A stretch of 36,400 nucleotides of DNA from Bacteroidales bacterium. Lineage in GTDB: Bacteria > Bacteroidota > Bacteroidia > Bacteroidales > Bacteroidaceae. The stretch covers positions 1 through 36,400 of the forward strand of contig JAGHUS010000019.1 in NCBI GenBank assembly GCA_018064685.1. Direction: 5' to 3'. Both the position numbers and the translations under genes were made by a program. Every line of letters starts with the position of its first letter. Position 1 is the stretch's first letter. Below the pieces are notes generated by a model. The model was given only the letters and a program-made list of their open reading frames with translations. It searched no databases and had not been told where the DNA came from. Below, one piece after another: positions 31,771 through 36,400 of this stretch.

Positions 31771-34700
31771 ATGAAAAGAACATTACTTTCTTTAATGCTC
31801 CTTGTAGCATCGCTTGTGTCATTCGCTCATGACTTTGAGGTGGATGGAATCTATTACAACGTCCTTTCTAAGGATGATTTGACGTGTGAGGTAACCTCTG
31901 GTGACAATAAGTACACAGGTTCGGTCGTTATTCCCGAACAAGTGTCTTACGCTGGAGAAGTCTTTAGCGTGACGAGCATTGGAAACTCTGCCTTCAAGGA
32001 TTGCTCTGGCCTAACGAGCATCACTATCCCCAATAGCGTGACGAGCATAGGAAACTACGCCTTCTATGAATGCTCTGGCATAACAAGCATCACTATTCCT
32101 AATAGCGTGACGAACATTGGAGAATCTGCCTTCTATCGTTGCTCTGGCCTAACGAACATCACCATCCCCAATAGTGTGACAAGCATTGGAAACTATGCCT
32201 TCAAAGATTGCTCAGGCCTCTCCTCCGTCACTATATCATGTAAAGATGAGAACGATTTTAGTAACTATGTTCAGAGAACAGATATCTACAAGATATTCCA
32301 TACTGATGGACTTGGAGGGAAAAAACATGCTATAGTTATCGGAGGAACGGAACGCACGAACATCACCATCCCCAACAGTGTGACGAGTATTGGAAGCTAT
32401 GCTTTCGAGGATTGTTCTTCCCTCACCTCTGTCACCATCCCCAACAGCGTGACGACCATTAGAAACGATGCTTTCTATGGGTGTTCTTCCCTCACCTCCA
32501 TCACTATCCCCAATAGCGTGACGAGCATTGGATCCTGGGCCTTCAGGTATTGTTCTTCCCTCACTTCTATCACCATTCCTAACAGTGTGAAGAGTATTGG
32601 AATTGGTGCTTTCTATAATTGTTCTTCCCTCACCTCTGTCACCATTCCTAACAGTGTGACGAGTATTGGAGACTATGCCTTTGAGTATTGTTCTTCAAAA
32701 CTTCAGACCTATATTGAATTGAAGGACATAGCGACTTGGTGTAATAATTCTATAAACGAAAATCTAGCTGGAGAAAGACATTTATTGTTAGGAGGAGAGG
32801 AACTCACTTCTCTTACCATCCCCAACAGTGTGACGAGCATTGGAAACTATGCTTTCAGAGATTGTTCTTCCCTCACTTCTGTCACTATCCCCAATAGCGT
32901 GACGAGCATTGGAAGTAGTGCTTTCTATGGTTGTTCTTCCCTCACCTCTGTCACTATCCCCAACAGTGTGACGAGCATTGGAGACTATGCCTTTGAGTAT
33001 TGTTCTTCCCTCACCTCTGTTACTATCCCCAATAGCGTGACGAGCATTGGAGACAAAGCCTTCGAAGGTTGCTCAAGCCTCTCCTCTGTCACTATATCAT
33101 GTAAAGACGAGAGCGATTTTAGCAACTATGTTCAGAGAACAGATATCTACAAGATATTCCATTATTATGGACTTAGAGGGAAAAAACATGCTATAACTAT
33201 CGGTGGAAAGGAACAGACAAACATCACTATCCCCAACAGTGTGAAGATTATTGGAGAAGATGCTTTCTGCCAATGTTCTTCCCTCTCCTCTGTCACCATC
33301 CCTGGCAGTGTGACCAGCATTGGGAACTATGCTTTCCAGTCTTGCTCTGAACTCACCTCCATTGCCATTCCTAATGGCGTGACGAGTATCGGAAACAATG
33401 CATTCCTGTATTGTCGCAACCTAGAAAAAGTATATAATGCTTCAAAGTTAGATATCCAAAAAGGTTCCACCTCTAATGGCTATGTTGCATATTACGCGGA
33501 TGTAGTGTATAAAGGTGAAAGGGTACAAGACGGCGATTTTGCATATTTTATCAACGGCGGCAAGAAGTATGTAACTGAATACCTCGGAAGTGATAATGTT
33601 ATCATCATTCCACAAGTTGATGGCATAGCAGACTATGCGTTCCAGTATTGCTCCGGCTTGAACTCGGTGACTATTCCTAACTCTATGGCGAGTGTTGGTG
33701 ATAAGGCATTCCGTGGTTGCTCTGGCTTGAACTCGGTGACTATTCCTAACTCTATGGCGAGTGTTGGTAATGATGCATTTAGCGGTTGCCCGATAGAAGT
33801 CGCTAATGTGAATGCAGAGGCTGCATGCTCCAAGGATGTCTTAGGCACTAAACTTAAGATGCTGGTTATTGGTGATGATGTCCAGTCAATTGCTGGGTCA
33901 GCCTTCAGTGGTTGCTCCTCTCTGAAGGAACTGAGTCTCGGCAAAAATGTCAAGACGATTGGACAATCAGCATTCAGCGGTTGTGCCGCCCTGACGAATC
34001 TAACAATCAGCGAGAACGTGGAGACACTTGGCGATAATTGCTTTAATGGTTGCACCTCTCTGAAGGAACTGAGTCTCGGCAAAAATGTTAAGACGATTGG
34101 CCAATCTGCATTTGCTGGCTGTGCCCCTCTGGAGAATCTAACTATCGGCGAGAATGTGGAGACACTTGGCGATAACTGCTTCGATGGTTGTTCTGCCTTA
34201 AAGGAAGTTATTCTGGGTAAGAGCCTGCGCAGCATAGGAAGCGGTGCATTTGGCGGTGCTGACAGAATAGAAAACATCTACTCCCTGAATCCCGTTCCTC
34301 CAACGTGCGCCGGTGAGTCTGCGTTCCACGAATACGCGTATAAGTCTGCTGTGGTGTATGTTCCCAACGAACGTAATGCGATTGCACGCTACAAGGCGGA
34401 TGCCGTTTGGAGTAAGTTCTTCGAGATTTACGAGAAGGATATGACCAACGTGGGCGTTGTGATTCCTGAATATACCATCACAACTTCCCCTGAAGGTTAC
34501 GCTACCTTCTACAGCTCGGAGGCTGCCTACGCCCTACCCAATGGATTGTCCGCACAAGTAGTTACTGCTTGCAGCAAGAACAAACTGACCTACAAGACCA
34601 TTGCAGACGGATCGGTATCGGGTATCATCCCGAAGGGAACGGCTGTGATGCTGGTGAGCGAAGCGAAGAAAGCCGGAACGTTCAAGTTGACTCCCGCAGA

Positions 34701-35070
34701 GACTGCGACAAGCTACACCGGAACGAACCTCCTGCACGGAAGCGACGAGGCAACTACCACTACGGCCAGCGGTACAAACTACTACTACAAACTGACCTAC
34801 GGCGAGGGTGCAGAGAGCGAAATCTTCGGTTGGTACTGGGGCGCAGAGGAAGGTGCCGCCTTCCAGATTGATGGCAACAAGGCTTGGCTGGCATTGCCCA
34901 AGTCATTGGTAACACGTAGTGGATTCGCTCTGGATGAAGAGACCGCCATCGAGGAAGTGATAACTGAGAAGGCCGCTGTCTATTACGACCTACAGGGTCG
35001 TCGCATCGGCACGCCCACCGCATCGGGCATCTACATTGTGAACGGAAAGAAAGTAATGATCAAGAAATAA
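31771..35070 (+). CDS. BspA-like leucine-rich-repeat surface protein
   Basis: 1099 residues. Signal peptide cleaved after SFA (residue 19). Residues about 45-870 are tandem 23-residue LRR_5/BspA repeats with the core SLTSVTIPNSVTSIGxxAF; DNA of the repeats is also very similar. The repeats are interrupted by three short non-repeat inserts, two of them near identical (about residues 150-190 and 437-478, CKDExDFSNYVQRTDIYKIF). The region from about 890 contains an unrecognised beta-rich domain (TITTSPEGYATFYSSEAAYA), and the end YDLQGRRIGTPTASGIYIVN followed by GKKVMIKK is a common Prevotella-type surface-protein tail, probably a sorting or anchoring signal. BspA proteins bind host matrix proteins or other bacteria; the specific ligand is unknown. 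Confidence 0.9.
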   Translation: MKRTLLSLMLLVASLVSFAHDFEVDGIYYNVLSKDDLTCEVTSGDNKYTGSVVIPEQVSYAGEVFSVTSIGNSAFKDCSGLTSITIPNSVTSIGNYAFYECSGITSITIPNSVTNIGESAFYRCSGLTNITIPNSVTSIGNYAFKDCSGLSSVTISCKDENDFSNYVQRTDIYKIFHTDGLGGKKHAIVIGGTERTNITIPNSVTSIGSYAFEDCSSLTSVTIPNSVTTIRNDAFYGCSSLTSITIPNSVTSIGSWAFRYCSSLTSITIPNSVKSIGIGAFYNCSSLTSVTIPNSVTSIGDYAFEYCSSKLQTYIELKDIATWCNNSINENLAGERHLLLGGEELTSLTIPNSVTSIGNYAFRDCSSLTSVTIPNSVTSIGSSAFYGCSSLTSVTIPNSVTSIGDYAFEYCSSLTSVTIPNSVTSIGDKAFEGCSSLSSVTISCKDESDFSNYVQRTDIYKIFHYYGLRGKKHAITIGGKEQTNITIPNSVKIIGEDAFCQCSSLSSVTIPGSVTSIGNYAFQSCSELTSIAIPNGVTSIGNNAFLYCRNLEKVYNASKLDIQKGSTSNGYVAYYADVVYKGERVQDGDFAYFINGGKKYVTEYLGSDNVIIIPQVDGIADYAFQYCSGLNSVTIPNSMASVGDKAFRGCSGLNSVTIPNSMASVGNDAFSGCPIEVANVNAEAACSKDVLGTKLKMLVIGDDVQSIAGSAFSGCSSLKELSLGKNVKTIGQSAFSGCAALTNLTISENVETLGDNCFNGCTSLKELSLGKNVKTIGQSAFAGCAPLENLTIGENVETLGDNCFDGCSALKEVILGKSLRSIGSGAFGGADRIENIYSLNPVPPTCAGESAFHEYAYKSAVVYVPNERNAIARYKADAVWSKFFEIYEKDMTNVGVVIPEYTITTSPEGYATFYSSEAAYALPNGLSAQVVTACSKNKLTYKTIADGSVSGIIPKGTAVMLVSEAKKAGTFKLTPAETATSYTGTNLLHGSDEATTTTASGTNYYYKLTYGEGAESEIFGWYWGAEEGAAFQIDGNKAWLALPKSLVTRSGFALDEETAIEEVITEKAAVYYDLQGRRIGTPTASGIYIVNGKKVMIKK

Positions 35071-35079
35071 GGTAAGACA

Positions 35080-35559
35080 ATGAAAAAGTTCAAATTATAT
35101 TTATTAGCTCTTGTGGGATGTATGTTGTTGATAGCTTGTGGAAGTGACGATCCAGAAGAAATCATCCCAGGTGGGACAGGAAAAGAGTATACTGAGACAT
35201 ACGACGTCCCTACAGATGGCTGTAACGCCACCTATGTACTGAAGAAACTGAACGCAAGAATTACGTCAGTTAGCGCCACCACGGACTGGCTGACAGTAAG
35301 CGCCCAGAGTTACTCTTCCGGTTCACCAAGCATAAAGATAATAGCACAGGCGAATGCTAGCAAGGATGAGCGAAAGTGTGCAGTGATTATCAAAGCAGAG
35401 AATGGTGACAAACTGACTCTCACACTAGTACAGGCAGGAACTTCAGGCGGAGGCAACGGTTCTGGCGGTGACAACGGAGAGAATGATACAACGTCATCTG
35501 ACATAGATGATATCCACAATGGAACGTCAAGCAATCCTGCTTATGCGAAGAAGAAGTAG
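35080..35559 (+). CDS. BACON-domain lipoprotein
   Basis: 159 residues. Lipobox LLIAC with Cys20 makes it a lipoprotein, followed by GSDDPEE. A BACON-like immunoglobulin-fold domain runs about residues 40-125 (ITSVSATTDWLTVSAQS, SKDERKCAVIIKAENGDKLT), then a Gly/Ser/Asp-rich tail (SGGGNGSGGDNGEND). BACON domains occur in surface glycan-binding or mucin-binding proteins. It starts ten bases after the BspA-like gene and is clearly in its operon. Confidence 0.8.
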   Translation: MKKFKLYLLALVGCMLLIACGSDDPEEIIPGGTGKEYTETYDVPTDGCNATYVLKKLNARITSVSATTDWLTVSAQSYSSGSPSIKIIAQANASKDERKCAVIIKAENGDKLTLTLVQAGTSGGGNGSGGDNGENDTTSSDIDDIHNGTSSNPAYAKKK

Positions 35560-35604
35560 AGTGTGAAATTTCGACACCGACTTCTCAACGCAATAAAACA
35601 ATTG

Positions 35605-35636
35605 ATGCCCAGTCTGCAATTTGGTAGGCTGGGCAT
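35605..35636 (+). terminator. Probable terminator hairpin
   Basis: ATGCCCAG ... CTGGGCAT (8-bp stem), 45 bp after the lipoprotein stop. The following T-tract is weak (AGTTTATTGTG), so this is only probable. The rest of 35640-35797 has no credible gene. Confidence 0.55.
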
Positions 35637-35797
35637 AGTTTATTGTGTCGCATTTTTAATGCTTTCCATTTGTTCCTTCCCCATCGGTTCAAAAGACTCA
35701 AAGAGAGAAAAGTCCCGATTATTCCCCTTGGTTCAGCAAATCTGTCAAAGTTAAATGACCTAGTTTTTTGGTGAACCAATAAATCCACATCCCATAT

Positions 35798-35920
35798 ATG
35801 AAAACAGCAGTCATATTCTCACGTGTGTCATCAGAAGGTGATAGACAATCAACCACAAGACAGATAGAAGACCTCAAGAAATTTGCTGATGCCAACTCTA
35901 TGTCAGTAACTCCATCGTGA
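35798..35920 (+). pseudogene. Serine recombinase N-terminal fragment
   Basis: A 40-codon frame starting MKTAVIFSRVSSEGDRQSTT and continuing RQIEDLKKFADANS, the start of a resolvase/invertase catalytic domain with the Ser of the active site (RVS). It stops at TGA 35918-35920 after only 40 residues, right where the nuclease fragment begins. Confidence 0.8.
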
Positions 35921-36164
35921 GTTGGCAAGTGGCAAAGGCTTTGCCGATATCGTTCTTATACCACGTAAGAATGTTGATGGCCCTGCCGTCGTACTTGAAC
36001 TTAAGGTGAACAAGGACGCCGACACAGCCATCTCGCAGATTCATCGAAAGCAATATACAGGCAGGGTATCCGAATATACCGGTAATGTTCTTCTTGTAGG
36101 CATCAATTATGATAAGCAGAGCAAGACGCACACTTGCAAGATAGAACGGATGCAGAAAGTGTAA
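35910..36164 (+). pseudogene. PD-(D/E)XK nuclease C-terminal fragment
   Basis: Open after a stop at 35907 and without a real start codon. It encodes ELASGKGFADIVLIPRKN, AVVLELKVNKD and VLLVGINYDKQSKTHTCKIE, which match the C-terminal nuclease domain of the AAA-ATPase/PD-(D/E)XK proteins that are abundant in Prevotella (active-site pattern D...ELK). Only about 85 of the usual about 520 residues remain. Confidence 0.8.
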
Positions 36165-36219
36165 TCTGCATTGTTTAGTTAATAAAAACCAAAATCCATA
36201 CCTAACAAAGTTTGAAAAC

Positions 36220-36307
36220 CACATGCACTACTTGCACTAACCTTGTAACGCGCAGAATGACATCGCGTTACAAGGTGCATGAGTCTTGCACTGGTCTTGC
36301 ACTAGTG
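36220..36307 (-). repeat. Dispersed 88-bp repeat, right copy
   Basis: The complement aligns without gaps to 660-747. Internally it has a hairpin CCTTGTAACGCG/CGCGTTACAAGG (36241-36252 / 36264-36275), which is better preserved here than in the left copy. Confidence 0.8.
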
Positions 36308-36318
36308 GTCTGTAAAGT

Positions 36319-36400
36319 CTAAAAGTTGACAATAGGATATAGATGCTTTAGCTTGATTCTGGCATCGTCTGTCGTGAACTGCCAGTCCACTCCCTTCTGC
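36319..36400 (-). CDS. IS630-type transposase, C-terminal end (partial)
   Basis: The minus strand ends with DWQFTTDDARIKLKHLYP then IVNF and stop (36319-36321). The WQFTTxDARIKL-LYP ending is characteristic of IS630-family transposases. The rest lies outside the window. It is directly adjacent to the dispersed repeat. Confidence 0.75.
   Translation of the reverse strand, partial: QKGVDWQFTTDDARIKLKHLYPIVNF

Noticed and set aside
33633..34277. A 214-codon minus-strand frame
   Set aside because: Antisense of the BspA-like repeats; open only because of the repeat composition.
35563..35754. A 63-codon plus-strand frame and a 67-codon minus-strand frame (35585-35788)
   Set aside because: Both cross the terminator hairpin and lack recognisable features; considered non-coding.

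Overview
The window looks like a chromosome segment from a Bacteroidales bacterium, most likely a Prevotella-type organism. The evidence is the gene order rimP-nusA-infB-cvpA-sufBCD and topA-aroK-speA-argB, the BspA-type leucine-rich-repeat surface protein with a 'YDLQGRR...GIYIVNGKKV' tail, a BACON-type lipoprotein, a GH125 mannosidase, and promoters of the Bacteroidota form TTTG-N19/20-TAnnTTTG. No database search was possible, so the genus is an inference.

Layout. 1-852 is a gene-free, repeat-rich flank. 853-3254 (minus) holds a secreted GH125 alpha-mannosidase and a HAD-family nucleotidase. 3301-12544 (minus) is the housekeeping block rimP-nusA-infB-cvpA-sufB-sufC-sufD: ribosome maturation, transcription elongation, translation initiation and Fe-S cluster assembly. 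sufC carries a one-base frameshift at its H-loop histidine. 13091-16001 (minus) holds a PfkB-type kinase, an S41 processing protease and a 55-residue single-span membrane peptide. 16128-16346 has two tRNA-Asn genes and a terminator. 16637-18240 is a HipB/HipA toxin-antitoxin module with paired operators, bracketed by copies of a 46-bp inverted-repeat element. 18531-20000 (minus) is an outer-membrane-barrel-like protein preceded by a structured RNA. 20095-20589 is a gene-free region bounded by 23-bp inverted repeats. 20629-27240 (minus) is a housekeeping/arginine block: Nudix hydrolase, topA, aroK, speA, argB. 27462-29537 (plus) is an NfeD-like protein plus flotillin. 29685-30653 is tRNA-Leu(CAA), a decayed tyrosine-recombinase fragment and an unknown protein. 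30842-35559 (plus) is a second copy of the structured RNA followed by two small unknown proteins, the BspA-like surface protein and a BACON lipoprotein. 35798-36400 is a graveyard of mobile DNA: a resolvase fragment, the tail of a PD-(D/E)XK nuclease, a dispersed repeat, and the 3' end of an IS630-type transposase.

The most interesting signal is the pair of divergent, structured, about 280-290-nt RNAs (19697-19974 minus and 30842-31134 plus). Both start at a Bacteroidota promoter, share the pairing blocks 'AATCTGGTAAATTT' and 'TTACCAGAGCCAG', and end in a terminator-like hairpin 63-66 nt before the start of a gene in the same orientation, with no other promoter visible between. They may be a regulatory leader or attenuator for surface-protein genes, or a standalone small RNA family. 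A second theme is repeat architecture: unrelated intergenic regions carry tandem, often palindromic units of 11, 22 or 23 bp, close to whole helical turns, and a C/T-rich REP-like element sits at or very near many stop codons, in places as inverted pairs.
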